From: Marmoricola sp. | GTDB lineage: Bacteria; Actinomycetota; Actinomycetes; Propionibacteriales; Nocardioidaceae | DNA length: 58,265 nucleotides | Direction: 5' to 3' | Assembly (NCBI RefSeq): GCF_025965215.1 | Contig: NZ_JAOPXI010000077.1 | Span: 1-58,265 of the forward strand | In this document: in pieces, positions 1 through 9,077 of the stretch | Layout: the number at the start of each line of letters is the position of its first letter | Position numbering within the stretch: the stretch's first letter is position 1 | The notes under the pieces: generated by a model | The model's database searches: none | Told to the model about the DNA's origin: nothing | Seen by the model: the letters and a program-made list of their open reading frames with translations, nothing else | Made by a program: the position numbers and the translations under genes

Positions 1-1
1 C

Positions 2-685
2 TGCGACCTGGTGCTGCGGATGATCGAGGAGGGCGTCGTGATGCGCGACCTCACGATGGAGAACCCGATCCGGGCCATCCGGGAGATCTCGCACGACATG
101 ACCGGGCGCAAGAAGGTGCTGCTGGCCAACGGCCGCGAGGCCAGTGTCCTGGACATCCAGATGGAGTACCTGTCCCGGGCCCGCGACTTCGTCGACCGCC
201 GCGAGCTGCACACTCCGGTGATCGAGCGGTCCCTGGACCTGTGGGAACGCGGCCTCAAGGCGGTGGAGTCAGGCGACCTGTCCCTGGTCGAGCGTGAGAT
301 CGACTGGGTGATCAAGTGGAAGCTGATCGACCGCTACCGCTCCCAGAACGACCTCTCGCTCGGGCACCCGCGGGTCGCCCAGCTCGACCTGGCCTACCAC
401 GACATCCACCGCGACCGGGGTTTGTACTACCTGCTGGAGAAGCGCGGTGCGGTCACCCGGGTCACCGACGACCTCGCCGTCTTCGCTGCCAAGTCGGTCC
501 CGCCCCAGACGACCCGCGCGCGGCTGCGCGGCAACTTCATCAAACGCGCCCAGGAACGGCGTCGCGACTTCACGGTGGACTGGGTCCATCTCAAGCTCAA
601 CGACCAGGCTCAGCGCACCGTGCTGTGCAAGGACCCGTTCCGGTCGCACGACGAGCGCGTGGAACGGCTCATCGAAGGCATGTGA
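2..685 (+). CDS. pafA: Pup--protein ligase PafA, C-terminal part (5' end outside the window)
   Basis: The reading frame is open from the first base, so the N-terminus is missing. The 227 visible residues match the C-terminal half of PafA, the carboxylate-amine ligase that joins deamidated Pup to target lysines for proteasomal degradation. They include the family's DRRELHTP stretch, a Leu/Trp-rich helical part and a C-terminal tail containing [11 protein letters not shown]. The next genes, pafB and pafC, are its usual neighbours in actinobacteria. The ATP-binding N-terminus cannot be checked here. The identification rests on family resemblance and on synteny. Confidence 0.92.
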   Translation, partial: CDLVLRMIEEGVVMRDLTMENPIRAIREISHDMTGRKKVLLANGREASVLDIQMEYLSRARDFVDRRELHTPVIERSLDLWERGLKAVESGDLSLVEREIDWVIKWKLIDRYRSQNDLSLGHPRVAQLDLAYHDIHRDRGLYYLLEKRGAVTRVTDDLAVFAAKSVPPQTTRARLRGNFIKRAQERRRDFTVDWVHLKLNDQAQRTVLCKDPFRSHDERVERLIEGM

Positions 686-800
686 GCATGCACCCCCGGC
701 ACGTCGCCGTGCTGGTGGCTGCCGGACGTCCGTTCGCCACCGGGGCATGGGACGATCGCGTACGCCATCGAGGTACTGATTCTGAGCAGAGAGGGGCACC

Positions 801-1781
801 GTGACCGCATCGAAGTCCGAACGCTTGTTGAACCTCGTGATCATGCTGCTCGTGGCGCGCAACTACGTGACCAAGGAACGGATCCGGGAGGTCATCGAGG
901 GTTACCACGGCTCCGAGGACGAGGCCTTCGAGAAGATGTTCGAGCGTGACAAGGCCGAGCTCCGTGCGCTCGGCATCCCTCTTGAGCTGGGGTACGTCGA
1001 CAAGTTCTTCGAGGACGAGCAGGGCTACCGGATCGCGCGCGACGCCTTCGAGCTTCCAGACCTCGACCTCGAACCCGATGAGGTCGCGGTCCTCGGCCTC
1101 GCCGCGCGCGTCTGGCAGCACGCCGGGCTGGCCTCCGCGACCTCGCATGCGCTGGTCAAGCTCCGCGCGGCCGGGCACGACGTCGACCGGGACGCCCTGG
1201 ACGTGCTGCAGCCCCGGGTCGAGGCCGACGAGCCCGCGTTCGACGCGATGTGGGCCATGACGATCAGTCGGACCCCGGTGCGCTTCGACTACCGACGGCC
1301 CTCTGACCCCGAACCGACGCTGCGGCACCTCGAGCCGTGGGGGGTGGTGACCTCGCGCGAGCGCTGGTACGTCGTCGGCTTGGACAAGGATCGTGGTGAA
1401 CCGCGCATGTTCCGGCTGAGCCGCATCGAGGGCACCGTTGCCGCTGACGGCCGCGCGGGGTCCTTCGAGGTTCCGCCGGGAACCGACGTGCGTGCCCTGA
1501 CCTCGGCGCTGGCCCCGGCCCGGCCGAGTACCGAGGCGACCGTCCTGGCCCGCCACGGCAGCGCCGTGCTGATGCGTCGTCGGGCGATCGAGGTGACGCC
1601 GGGGGTCGAGGGCCCTGATCGCGACACCGCGTGGGACCGGCTCCGGGTCACGATGTACTCCCGCGACGAGCTTGCCGGCGACGTTCTCTCGCACCTCGGC
1701 GATGTCGTGGCGGTGGAGCCTGCCGAGCTCGCGGCGCTTGTTGCCGACCGGCTGGCCTCCCTGAGCGGGGCCGGGCGATGA
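801..1781 (+). CDS. pafB: WYL-domain transcription activator PafB
   Basis: The GTG start at 801 gives 326 residues. An N-terminal winged-helix part (about 1-80) is followed by a WYL domain (about 140-230, with the W-Y-V-V-G-L-D core) and a C-terminal WCX-like extension. PafB pairs with PafC. In mycobacteria the PafBC heterodimer activates a LexA/RecA-independent DNA-damage regulon; it is not needed for pupylation despite the pafA linkage. The stop overlaps the pafC start in an ATGA, so the two are translationally coupled. The 115 bases before it, after pafA, hold no gene. Confidence 0.93.
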   Translation: MTASKSERLLNLVIMLLVARNYVTKERIREVIEGYHGSEDEAFEKMFERDKAELRALGIPLELGYVDKFFEDEQGYRIARDAFELPDLDLEPDEVAVLGLAARVWQHAGLASATSHALVKLRAAGHDVDRDALDVLQPRVEADEPAFDAMWAMTISRTPVRFDYRRPSDPEPTLRHLEPWGVVTSRERWYVVGLDKDRGEPRMFRLSRIEGTVAADGRAGSFEVPPGTDVRALTSALAPARPSTEATVLARHGSAVLMRRRAIEVTPGVEGPDRDTAWDRLRVTMYSRDELAGDVLSHLGDVVAVEPAELAALVADRLASLSGAGR

Positions 1782-2764
1782 GCGGGGCGTCCACCCGCGA
1801 CCAGCTGGCCAGGTTGCTCGCCCTCGCGCCGTACCTGCAGAGACGGGGTGAGGTTCCGCTGAAGGAGGTCGCCGCGGACTTCGGGGTGACCTCCGACCAG
1901 ATGCTCAAGGACCTCCGGGTGCTCTACATGTGCGGGCTGCCCGGGTTCGGGCCGGCCGAGCTGATCGACATCAACGTCGAGGCGCTCGAGGACGACCCGG
2001 ACGGCCTGGTCAGGATCGACAACGCAGACTTCCTCGCCCGGCCACTGCGGCTGGGCAGCAACGAGGCCTCGGCCCTGATCGTGGCGCTGCGCGCGCTGCT
2101 GGATTCCAGCCCAGTGGCGTCGCGAGACGTCGTCGAACGCACCCTGGCCAAGCTGGAGGCTGCCACCGAGGCCGGAGGCGCCACTCCGCTGGTCGACGTC
2201 CGGATCCCCGAGCAGGGTCTCGCCGAGCAGGCGACCCGGGGGATGATCGAGCGCGGGATCAGCGCCAACCGCCAGCTCCGGATCTCCTACCTGGTGCCCA
2301 GTCGGGACGAGACGACCGACCGCGTCGTGGACCCGATCGCGCTGCTGACCCGAGACGGCAAGAGCTACCTGGATGCGTGGTGCCACCTGGCAGAGGACCG
2401 TCGGCTGTTCCGCCTGGACCGGATCGTGGGCAGCGAGGTGCTCGAGAGCGCGCGTGCCGTGCCGGACCTCGAACCCCGCGATCTCGCCGAGGGACTCTTC
2501 GAGGCCGGGCCTGACGATCTGGTGGCGCGCCTGCGGTTGAGCCGCGAGATGCGCTGGTTCGCGGAGTACTACCCGGTGCTGACGACGTGCGAGACCGACG
2601 ACGGCGGGCTCGAGGTCACCCTCTCGGTGGGTGACGAGCAGTGGCTGGTCCGCCTGGCGATGCGTTTCGGGCACGGACTCACCGTCCTCGAACCGGCGGC
2701 GCTGGGGGAGCAGGTGCGAGCCGTCGCGCGGTCCGCGCTGCGGTTGCAGCAGGCCACGTCGTAG
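1778..2764 (+). CDS. pafC: WYL-domain transcription activator PafC
   Basis: The start is the ATG at 1778 inside the pafB stop (ATGA). A longer frame runs back to 1631 but lies wholly inside pafB and is rejected. The 328-residue product has an N-terminal HTH (about 5-65, LKEVAADFGVTSDQ), a WYL domain (about 165-235) and a C-terminal WCX-like domain. It is the partner of PafB in the DNA-damage-responsive activator of actinobacteria. About 70 bases separate it from tatA, so the pafBC-tat linkage is loose but matches the mycobacterial order. Confidence 0.92.
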   Translation: MSGASTRDQLARLLALAPYLQRRGEVPLKEVAADFGVTSDQMLKDLRVLYMCGLPGFGPAELIDINVEALEDDPDGLVRIDNADFLARPLRLGSNEASALIVALRALLDSSPVASRDVVERTLAKLEAATEAGGATPLVDVRIPEQGLAEQATRGMIERGISANRQLRISYLVPSRDETTDRVVDPIALLTRDGKSYLDAWCHLAEDRRLFRLDRIVGSEVLESARAVPDLEPRDLAEGLFEAGPDDLVARLRLSREMRWFAEYYPVLTTCETDDGGLEVTLSVGDEQWLVRLAMRFGHGLTVLEPAALGEQVRAVARSALRLQQATS

Positions 2765-2832
2765 GATGGTGTGGCCGCCCTCGAACGGCGTCTCACCGGA
2801 TTCCCCGTGCACGTGAAGCGAAAGGCAACGAC

Positions 2833-3132
2833 ATGCTCAGGAACGGCCTGGAGCCCTGGCACATCATCGTTCTGCTTGCTGTCGTCCTGCTCGTCTTCGG
2901 CGGAAAGAAGCTCCCTGAGCTCGCTCGCGGCAGCGGACGCGCCCTGCGCATCTTCAAGGCCGAGACCAAGGGCGTCTTCACCGATGACGAGGACGCGCCG
3001 GCGAAGACCGCCGGTCAGCTCGACGCCGGAGCCACGGCACACCCGACCGACGCCGCTGCGCCTGCTGCTCCCGCCCAGGCATCGCCGCCGGTCGAGCCTG
3101 ATGCAGTCCGGCGCGACGCCGGCACCGACTGA
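2833..3132 (+). CDS. tatA: Sec-independent protein translocase subunit TatA
   Basis: The 99-residue protein has the TatA plan: a short N-terminus, one membrane helix (about 10-27, IIVLLAVVLLVFGGKKLPEL), the Phe-Gly hinge followed by KKLPELAR, an amphipathic helix, and an acidic Ala/Pro-rich cytoplasmic tail. TatA oligomers form the path through which TatC-bound twin-arginine substrates cross the membrane. tatC follows after 11 bases. A longer frame from 2641 overlaps pafC and was rejected; ATG 2833 puts the membrane helix at the N-terminus as the family requires. TatB is not adjacent. Confidence 0.94.
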   Translation: MLRNGLEPWHIIVLLAVVLLVFGGKKLPELARGSGRALRIFKAETKGVFTDDEDAPAKTAGQLDAGATAHPTDAAAPAAPAQASPPVEPDAVRRDAGTD

Positions 3133-3143
3133 CCCGCCGCACG

Positions 3144-3986
3144 ATGACGGTGCGCCGCATCGTCAGCATCTTCTCGACCAAACCCAGCTCCGCCGTCGGC
3201 GCGGGCGGTCAGATGGCGCTGGCCGACCACTTCCGTGAGCTTCGGGCCCGGCTGTTCCGGTCGCTGCTGGTCTTCCTGGTCCTCGTGATCGTGGCGTTCT
3301 TCTTCTACAACCAGCTCTTCGACCTGCTGCTCAAGCCGTACAACCATGCCCGTGAGCTGCTCGGGGCCGGGCGGGTGAGCCTGCCGGTGATCTCCGGGGT
3401 GGGCGGCCCGTTCCTCCTACAGATCAAGCTCTGCGCTGCCGCGGCGCTGGTGTGCAGCAGCCCGTACTGGCTCTACCAGATCTGGTCCTTCATCCTGCCG
3501 GGCCTGCACCCCAACGAACGCAAGTGGACCCGGATCTTCGCCGCGGTCGCCGGCCCGCTCTTCCTCGCCGGCGTCGCGACCGGGTACTGGATCCTGCCCA
3601 AGGGCCTGCACGTCCTGCTCGGTCTGACGCCCAAGAGCGTCGAGAACCTGGTCGAGTTCAACGAGTACTTCTCCTTCGTCGTGCGCCTGCTCCTGCTCTT
3701 CGGGGTCGCCTTCGAGATCCCGCTGTTCGTGATCATGCTCAACCTTGCCGGCGTGATCAGCGGCAAGAAGCTGGGCCAGTACCGCCCGTGGATCATCGTC
3801 GGCGTCTTCACCTTCGCCGCCGTGGCGACGCCGAGCACCGACCCGTTCACGATGTGCATGCTGGCCGTCCCGATGACCGTGCTGTTCATGGTCTCCGAGG
3901 TGGTGGCCCGCCTGGTCGACCGACGGCGTGCCGCCGCGATCCCGGACTGGGACGACGACCAGGCCTCACCGCTCGAGTCGCCGTGA
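3144..3986 (+). CDS. tatC: Sec-independent protein translocase subunit TatC
   Basis: The 280-residue polytopic membrane protein starts, after a short leader, with the TatC signature ADHFRELRARLF, whose Glu binds twin-arginine signals. It then shows about six membrane helices, with conserved F-x-L-P-G and P-x-E/F-E-I-P segments. It recognises Tat signal peptides and recruits TatA. It lies directly downstream of tatA. ATG 3144 is used, but the second Met at 3213 (MALADHF) is a reasonable alternative because some actinobacterial TatC proteins begin there; no strong ribosome site decides it. Confidence 0.94.
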   Translation: MTVRRIVSIFSTKPSSAVGAGGQMALADHFRELRARLFRSLLVFLVLVIVAFFFYNQLFDLLLKPYNHARELLGAGRVSLPVISGVGGPFLLQIKLCAAAALVCSSPYWLYQIWSFILPGLHPNERKWTRIFAAVAGPLFLAGVATGYWILPKGLHVLLGLTPKSVENLVEFNEYFSFVVRLLLLFGVAFEIPLFVIMLNLAGVISGKKLGQYRPWIIVGVFTFAAVATPSTDPFTMCMLAVPMTVLFMVSEVVARLVDRRRAAAIPDWDDDQASPLESP

Positions 3987-4018
3987 GCGTCGCTGCTCCG
4001 CGTGCTCGTGCGCCCCGC

Positions 4019-4024
4019 TAGGGT
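4019..4024 (+). promoter_or_regulatory. -10 box of a probable leaderless promoter (dagK)
   Basis: TAGGGT ends six bases before the GTG start at 4031. Actinobacterial leaderless genes commonly show TANNNT at this distance. Confidence 0.55.
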
Positions 4025-4030
4025 CGGGTC

Positions 4031-4906
4031 GTGCGCAAGGAGATCGCCGTCCTGACGAATCCGACGTCGGGCAAGGGCAAGGGCAGACAGGTCGGCGACG
4101 TGGTGATGCCACGCCTGACCGATGCCGGGTACGACGTACGGGCGCTGACAGGCCGTGATGCCGACGAGGCGCTCGACCTGGCCCGCGAGTGCGTGGTTGA
4201 CGGGGTGGAGACCCTGGTCGTGATCGGCGGCGACGGCATGGTCCACCTGGCCGCCCAGGCGCTTGCCGGCAGCCAGACCCGGCTCGGACTGGTGCCGGCC
4301 GGCACCGGCAACGACGTGGCCCGCAACCTGGACCTGCCGCGCAAGGATCCGGCCGCAGCCGCCGATGTCGTCATCGCCGGCAAGGAACGAACGATCGACC
4401 TCGCCCGCATCGGTGCCCGGTACTACGTCACCGTGCTGGCAGCAGGCTTCGACGCGATCGTCAACGAACGGGCGAACGAGATGACCTGGCCCAAGGGCCA
4501 GATGCGCTACAACATCGCCACGCTCGCCGAGCTCCGCACCTTCAACCCGATCCCGTACGTCCTGGAGGTAGACGGCGTCCAGCACCGCTTCGACGCGATG
4601 ATGGTCGCCGTCGGCAACGGTCCCTCGTTCGGCGGCGGGATGCGGATCACCGAGGGAGCCCTGATGGACGACGGACTGCTCGACGTGGTGGCGATCGACC
4701 CGATGGGCAAGCTCGAGCTGGTCCGGACGTTCCCCAAGCTGCGCACCGGCAGCCACGTGAACCACCCCAAGGTGCACCACTTCACCGGTCGCTCGATCAC
4801 CGTGGCGGCCCCGGGGATCGTGGCGTACGCCGACGGCGAGCGGATCGCCCCGCTGCCCCTGACCGTCGACGTGGTGCCCGGGGCTCTTCGCGTCCTGGTG
4901 CCATGA
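4031..4906 (+). CDS. Diacylglycerol kinase family lipid kinase (DagK/YegS type)
   Basis: The 291-residue product has the DAGK catalytic fold: N-terminal NPTSGKGKG, the nucleotide-binding GGDG motif (about 66-70) and PAGTGND (about 91-97), then a C-terminal beta-sandwich with a GGGMRI-type loop. It should phosphorylate diacylglycerol or a related lipid at the membrane. The GTG start sits six bases after a TAGGGT -10 box, so the mRNA is probably leaderless. The stop overlaps the helY-like start (ATGA). In M. tuberculosis tatC is followed directly by helY, so the kinase is an insertion into that block relative to mycobacteria. Confidence 0.9.
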   Translation: MRKEIAVLTNPTSGKGKGRQVGDVVMPRLTDAGYDVRALTGRDADEALDLARECVVDGVETLVVIGGDGMVHLAAQALAGSQTRLGLVPAGTGNDVARNLDLPRKDPAAAADVVIAGKERTIDLARIGARYYVTVLAAGFDAIVNERANEMTWPKGQMRYNIATLAELRTFNPIPYVLEVDGVQHRFDAMMVAVGNGPSFGGGMRITEGALMDDGLLDVVAIDPMGKLELVRTFPKLRTGSHVNHPKVHHFTGRSITVAAPGIVAYADGERIAPLPLTVDVVPGALRVLVP

Positions 4907-7626
4907 GCGGTCACCCGGGCCTCGCCGACTTCGCGGCGCACTACTCCTTCGCCCTCGACGACTTCCAGCTGCGTGCCTGCCGGGTCCTCGAAGACGGCCA
5001 CTCGGTGCTGGTCGCTGCTCCGACGGGCTCGGGCAAGACGATCGTCGGCGAGTTCGCCGTCCACCTGGCCCTGGCGAGCGGTCGCAAGTGTTTCTACACC
5101 GCGCCGATCAAGGCATTGTCGAACCAGAAGTTCAACGACCTCGTCGAGCGGTACGGCGCGGAGAACGTCGGACTGCTCACGGGGGACAACAGCATCAACG
5201 GCGACGCCCCGGTCGTGGTGATGACCACCGAGGTCCTGCGCAACATGCTGTACGCCGGCTCGCGCGCCCTGACCGGTCTCGCCTACGTGGTGATGGACGA
5301 GGTGCACTACCTGGCCGACCGCTCCCGCGGAGCCGTCTGGGAAGAGGTGATCATCCATCTGCCCGAGTCCGTGGCGCTGGTCTCCCTCTCGGCCACGGTC
5401 AGCAACGCCGAGGAGTTCGGCGAGTGGCTCGGAACGGTTCGCGGCGAGACCGTGACGATCGTCGAGGAGCGACGGCCGGTTCCGCTCTACCAGCACGTCC
5501 TGGTCGGGCGGAAGATGTTCGACCTGTTCTCGGACGGCCCCGCCGAACCGGGGCACGAAGAGGTCAATCCCGAGCTGCTGCGGGTCGCGCGCGATGACCT
5601 GATGAGCGGACGGATGCGCGATCGCCGGTCACCGCGGGGCCAGCGCCAGCCGGCTCGCGCGCGTCAGTCGGGCAACGGCCGACGGGTCTGGGTGCCGAGC
5701 CGGGCCGACGTGGTCGAGCAGCTGGACCGGGCCGGGCTGCTGCCGGCGATCGTGTTCATCTTCAGCCGGGTCGGCTGCGACGCCGCTGTGCAGCAGTGCC
5801 TGAACGCGAACCTGAAGCTCACCACACCGGCCGAACGTGACGAGATCTTCGCCTTCGTCGAGGAGCACTGCTCGAACCTCCCCGAGGAGGACCTCCAGGT
5901 CCTCGGCTACCACGAGTTCCTCGACGGGCTCACCCGTGGCGTTGCGGCGCACCACGCCGGCATGCTGCCGACCTTCAAGGAGTGCGTCGAGGAGCTGTTC
6001 CTCCGCGGGCTGTGCCGGGTGGTCTTCGCGACCGAGACCCTGGCCCTCGGGATCAACATGCCGGCACGCTCGGTGGTCATCGAGAAGCTGTCGAAATGGA
6101 ACGGCGAGACCCACGCGGACATCACTCCGGGGGAGTACACCCAGCTGACGGGTCGAGCGGGACGACGGGGCATCGACGTGGAGGGCCACGGCGTCGTGCT
6201 CTGGCAACCCGGGCTGGAGCCCAAGTCGGTGGCGGGACTGGCATCCACGCGCACCTATCCGCTCAGGTCCTCGTTCGCGCCGTCGTACAACATGGCGGTG
6301 AACCTGGTCCACCAGTTCGGGCGCGAGCGTGCGCGCGAGCTGCTGGAGACCTCGTTCGCACAGTTCCAGGCCGACAAGGCCGTGGTCGGCCTGGCGCGCC
6401 AGCTGCGCAAGAGCGACGACGCCCTCGACGGCTACGCCGAGTCCGCTCGCTGCCACCTCGGCGACTTCGGTGAGTACGCGCGGCTGCGCCGGGAGCTCTC
6501 CGAGACCGAGGCCGGGCTGGCCAAGTCGCGTCGTCACGACCGTCGCGCGGAGGTGGTCGCGTCGCTGGAGGCACTCCGCCCGGGCGACGTCATCGAGGTC
6601 CCGGCCGGTCGGTTCTCCGGCGTGGCGGTCGTGCTCGATCCGGGCACGAGCTCTGCGACCGACGGCCCGCGTCCCTACGTCCTGACCCATGACCGGCACG
6701 CACGGCGGCTGAGCATCGTGGACTTCCCGACCCCGGTGGTGGTCCAGACCCGGATGAAGGTGCCGAAGAACTTCAACGGGCGCAATGCTCAGGCGCGGCG
6801 CGACCTGGCCTCGACCCTGAAGATCCGGACGCACGGTTTCACCCCGCCTCCACCGGGCACGACCCGCGACGACGTGACCGGACGACCAGACGGCTCGGCG
6901 AAGATCGAGGAGCTGCGCCGCAGACTGCGCGAGCACCCGTGTCACGACTGCCCCGATCGCGAGGATCATGCCCGCTGGATGGAGCGCTGGTACAAGCTCG
7001 ATCGCGATTCGCGGACCTTGCGTCGGCGCATCGAGCAGCGCACCAACACGATCGCCCGGCAGTTCGACCGGGTCTGCGACGTCCTGACAGCCCTGGAGTA
7101 CCTCGAGGACGACGTCGTGACCGAGCGCGGGCGGACGCTGATGCGGATCTACAACGAGATGGACCTGGTCACAGCCGAGTCGTTGCGGCTGGGGCTCTGG
7201 AAGGACCTCGACGCCAGCCAGCTGGCATCGGTGCTCTCGGCCCTGGTGTTCGAGTCGCGCAAGGCCGACGACGCCCAGTCGCCCCGATTGCCCGGGGGCC
7301 CGGTCAAGGAGGTCCTGCGCGAGATGACGGCGCTCTGGGCGGACCTGGATGCGCTCGAGCGGGAGAACAAGCTCGACCAGCTGCGTGAGCCGGACTTCGG
7401 GTTCGCACTGGCTGCCTACCGCTGGGCCGAGGGCGACGATCTCGACGAGGTCCTGGACGCAACCGGCCTTGCCGCGGGTGACTTCGTGCGCTGGGTCAAG
7501 CAGCTCCTCGACCTGGCCGGTCAGGTCGGCGACGCCGCCGCAGACCCGGTGCTGCGGGAACGGGCCCGTGAGGCTGTGACCCGGCTGCGCCGCGGGGTGG
7601 TCTCGTACTCGTCGGTGGCTGACTGA
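4903..7626 (+). CDS. helY: Ski2/Mtr4-like DEAD/DEAH-box RNA helicase (HelY type)
   Basis: The 907-residue helicase has Walker A APTGSGKT (about 39-46), the Walker B box DEVH, SAT motif III, motif V (TLALGINMPA) and motif VI QLTGRAGRRG. A long C-terminal region resembles the arch and helical domains of Ski2/Mtr4 enzymes. A charged Arg-rich linker (about 235-265) separates the two RecA domains. The family unwinds RNA with 3' overhangs in RNA turnover or processing; the mycobacterial homologue is HelY. It begins inside the dagK stop and sits in the tat-helY-5'-3' exonuclease order known from mycobacteria. Confidence 0.92.
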   Translation: MSGHPGLADFAAHYSFALDDFQLRACRVLEDGHSVLVAAPTGSGKTIVGEFAVHLALASGRKCFYTAPIKALSNQKFNDLVERYGAENVGLLTGDNSINGDAPVVVMTTEVLRNMLYAGSRALTGLAYVVMDEVHYLADRSRGAVWEEVIIHLPESVALVSLSATVSNAEEFGEWLGTVRGETVTIVEERRPVPLYQHVLVGRKMFDLFSDGPAEPGHEEVNPELLRVARDDLMSGRMRDRRSPRGQRQPARARQSGNGRRVWVPSRADVVEQLDRAGLLPAIVFIFSRVGCDAAVQQCLNANLKLTTPAERDEIFAFVEEHCSNLPEEDLQVLGYHEFLDGLTRGVAAHHAGMLPTFKECVEELFLRGLCRVVFATETLALGINMPARSVVIEKLSKWNGETHADITPGEYTQLTGRAGRRGIDVEGHGVVLWQPGLEPKSVAGLASTRTYPLRSSFAPSYNMAVNLVHQFGRERARELLETSFAQFQADKAVVGLARQLRKSDDALDGYAESARCHLGDFGEYARLRRELSETEAGLAKSRRHDRRAEVVASLEALRPGDVIEVPAGRFSGVAVVLDPGTSSATDGPRPYVLTHDRHARRLSIVDFPTPVVVQTRMKVPKNFNGRNAQARRDLASTLKIRTHGFTPPPPGTTRDDVTGRPDGSAKIEELRRRLREHPCHDCPDREDHARWMERWYKLDRDSRTLRRRIEQRTNTIARQFDRVCDVLTALEYLEDDVVTERGRTLMRIYNEMDLVTAESLRLGLWKDLDASQLASVLSALVFESRKADDAQSPRLPGGPVKEVLREMTALWADLDALERENKLDQLREPDFGFALAAYRWAEGDDLDEVLDATGLAAGDFVRWVKQLLDLAGQVGDAAADPVLRERAREAVTRLRRGVVSYSSVAD

Positions 7627-7630
7627 GAGG

Positions 7631-8068
7631 TCAGCCGATCGGACGACCTTCGTACGACGTGGAGAGCACGATCGTGGTCCTGGTCGAGACCTTCGCGCGC
7701 GTCCTGATTCGGCTTAGCGTCTCCTCCAGATCCGCCGGCGTAGCGACCCGCACCTTGAGGATGTAGGACTCCTCACCGGCCACCGACCAACAGCTCTCGA
7801 TCTCCTCCATGTCGGCCAGCTGGTCGGGGTAGTCGTCGGCAGCCGACGCGTCGAACGGCGTGATCGAGACGAACGCGGTGAGTGGGCGACCAGCCTGGGC
7901 GTAGTCGATCGAGGCGCCGTAACCCGTGATCAGGCCACGCTCCTCGAGGCGCTTGACCCGTTGGTGCACCGCACTGGTGGACAGGCCGGTGGCCTTGCCC
8001 AGGTCCGTGTAGGACATCCGGCCATCCGCGGCCAGGAGCCGCAGGATCTGTCGGTCGATCTTCTCCAC
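7631..8068 (-). CDS. Lrp/AsnC-family transcription regulator
   Basis: The 145-residue protein has an N-terminal HTH (about 4-55; DRQILRLLAADGRMSYTDLG and an LSTSAVHQRVKRLEERG recognition helix) and a C-terminal RAM/ligand-binding domain (about 65-140). Such proteins form octamers and usually sense amino acids. It is transcribed toward the helicase gene and divergently from the 5'-3' exonuclease gene. The lysine cluster starts about 2 kb away, so a link to amino-acid control is possible, but nothing in the sequence shows it. The start is GTG at 8068. Confidence 0.9.
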   Translation of the reverse strand: MEKIDRQILRLLAADGRMSYTDLGKATGLSTSAVHQRVKRLEERGLITGYGASIDYAQAGRPLTAFVSITPFDASAADDYPDQLADMEEIESCWSVAGEESYILKVRVATPADLEETLSRIRTRAKVSTRTTIVLSTSYEGRPIG

Positions 8069-8123
8069 GCAGGTGAGCCTAGTGCTAGGGCCCGGCTGGG
8101 CGCCTTCTTTTACGTCGAGGCCC

Positions 8124-8129
8124 TAGCCT
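8124..8129 (+). promoter_or_regulatory. -10 box of a probable leaderless promoter (5'-3' exonuclease)
   Basis: TAGCCT lies six bases before the GTG start at 8136. Confidence 0.55.
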
Positions 8130-8135
8130 TGCGCT

Positions 8136-9077
8136 GTGACCTCGCTCATGCTGCTGGACACCGCGTCCCTGTACTTCCGGGCCTTCTACGGCGTGCCGGA
8201 CACCATGCGTGCCCCGGACGGAACCCCGGTCAACGCCGTCCGCGGGCTGCTGGACTTCATCTCCCGGCTGGTCGAGGAGTACGAACCCACGCACCTGGCC
8301 TGCTGCTGGGACAACGACTGGCGCCCGCAGTGGCGCGTCGACCTGATCCCCAGCTACAAGGCGCACCGGGTCGAGGCCGAGGTCCCCGGCGGTTCGGACA
8401 TCGAAGTGGTGCCTGATCCGCTCCAGGTCCAGATCCCGATCATCGTCGAGGTCCTGAACGCGTTCGGTATCGCGATCGTCGGAGCCGACGGGTACGAAGC
8501 CGATGACGTGATCGGCACCCTGGCCACCGACGCCGGGATGCCGGTCGAGATCGTGACGGGGGACCGGGACCTCTTCCAGCTCGTCGACGACGCGCCCGAC
8601 ACAGGACTCAGCGTCCGGGTGCTCTACACCGCGCGCGGCGTTGGACGCCACGAGCGGGTCACCGAGGCAGTCGTCCGGGAGAAGTACGACGTCAACGCCA
8701 GCCAGTACGCCGACTTCGCCACCCTGCGTGGCGACAATTCCGACGGGCTTCCGGGTGTCGCCGGCGTGGGGGAGAAGACCGCGGCCACGTTGCTCAACCG
8801 GTTCGGCACGATCGCCGGAATCCGGGCCGCGGCGCTCGATCCAGAGGCTGACCTGGCGCCCGGGCCGCGACGCAAGATCCTCGATGCTGCGCCGTACCTG
8901 GAGGTCGCCCCTGAGGTCGTCGCGGTCGCCCGGTCGATCGATCTGGGTGCGCCCGACCTGGCGATGCCGGCGACGCCGCTCGATCCTGCCGCGCTGACCG
9001 AGCTCGCGGGGCGGTGGGCGCTGGAGAGTCCGATCGCGCGACTGGTCAACATCCTGACGGACGTCGCGGACACCTAG
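8136..9077 (+). CDS. 5'-3' exonuclease (PolA N-terminal/FEN type)
   Basis: The 313-residue stand-alone homologue of the 5' nuclease domain of DNA polymerase I has N-terminal LLDTASLYFRAFYG, the GYEADDVIGTLA motif, EIVTGDRDLFQLV, and the HhH-type GDNSDGLPGVAGVGEKTA segment. These provide the acidic metal ligands and the helix-hairpin-helix of FEN enzymes. It probably removes flaps or RNA primers, or acts in repair. A homologue lies near helY in M. tuberculosis. The GTG start follows a -10 box by six bases. The stop shares the bases CTAG with the stop of the convergent lipoprotein gene. Confidence 0.92.
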   Translation: MTSLMLLDTASLYFRAFYGVPDTMRAPDGTPVNAVRGLLDFISRLVEEYEPTHLACCWDNDWRPQWRVDLIPSYKAHRVEAEVPGGSDIEVVPDPLQVQIPIIVEVLNAFGIAIVGADGYEADDVIGTLATDAGMPVEIVTGDRDLFQLVDDAPDTGLSVRVLYTARGVGRHERVTEAVVREKYDVNASQYADFATLRGDNSDGLPGVAGVGEKTAATLLNRFGTIAGIRAAALDPEADLAPGPRRKILDAAPYLEVAPEVVAVARSIDLGAPDLAMPATPLDPAALTELAGRWALESPIARLVNILTDVADT

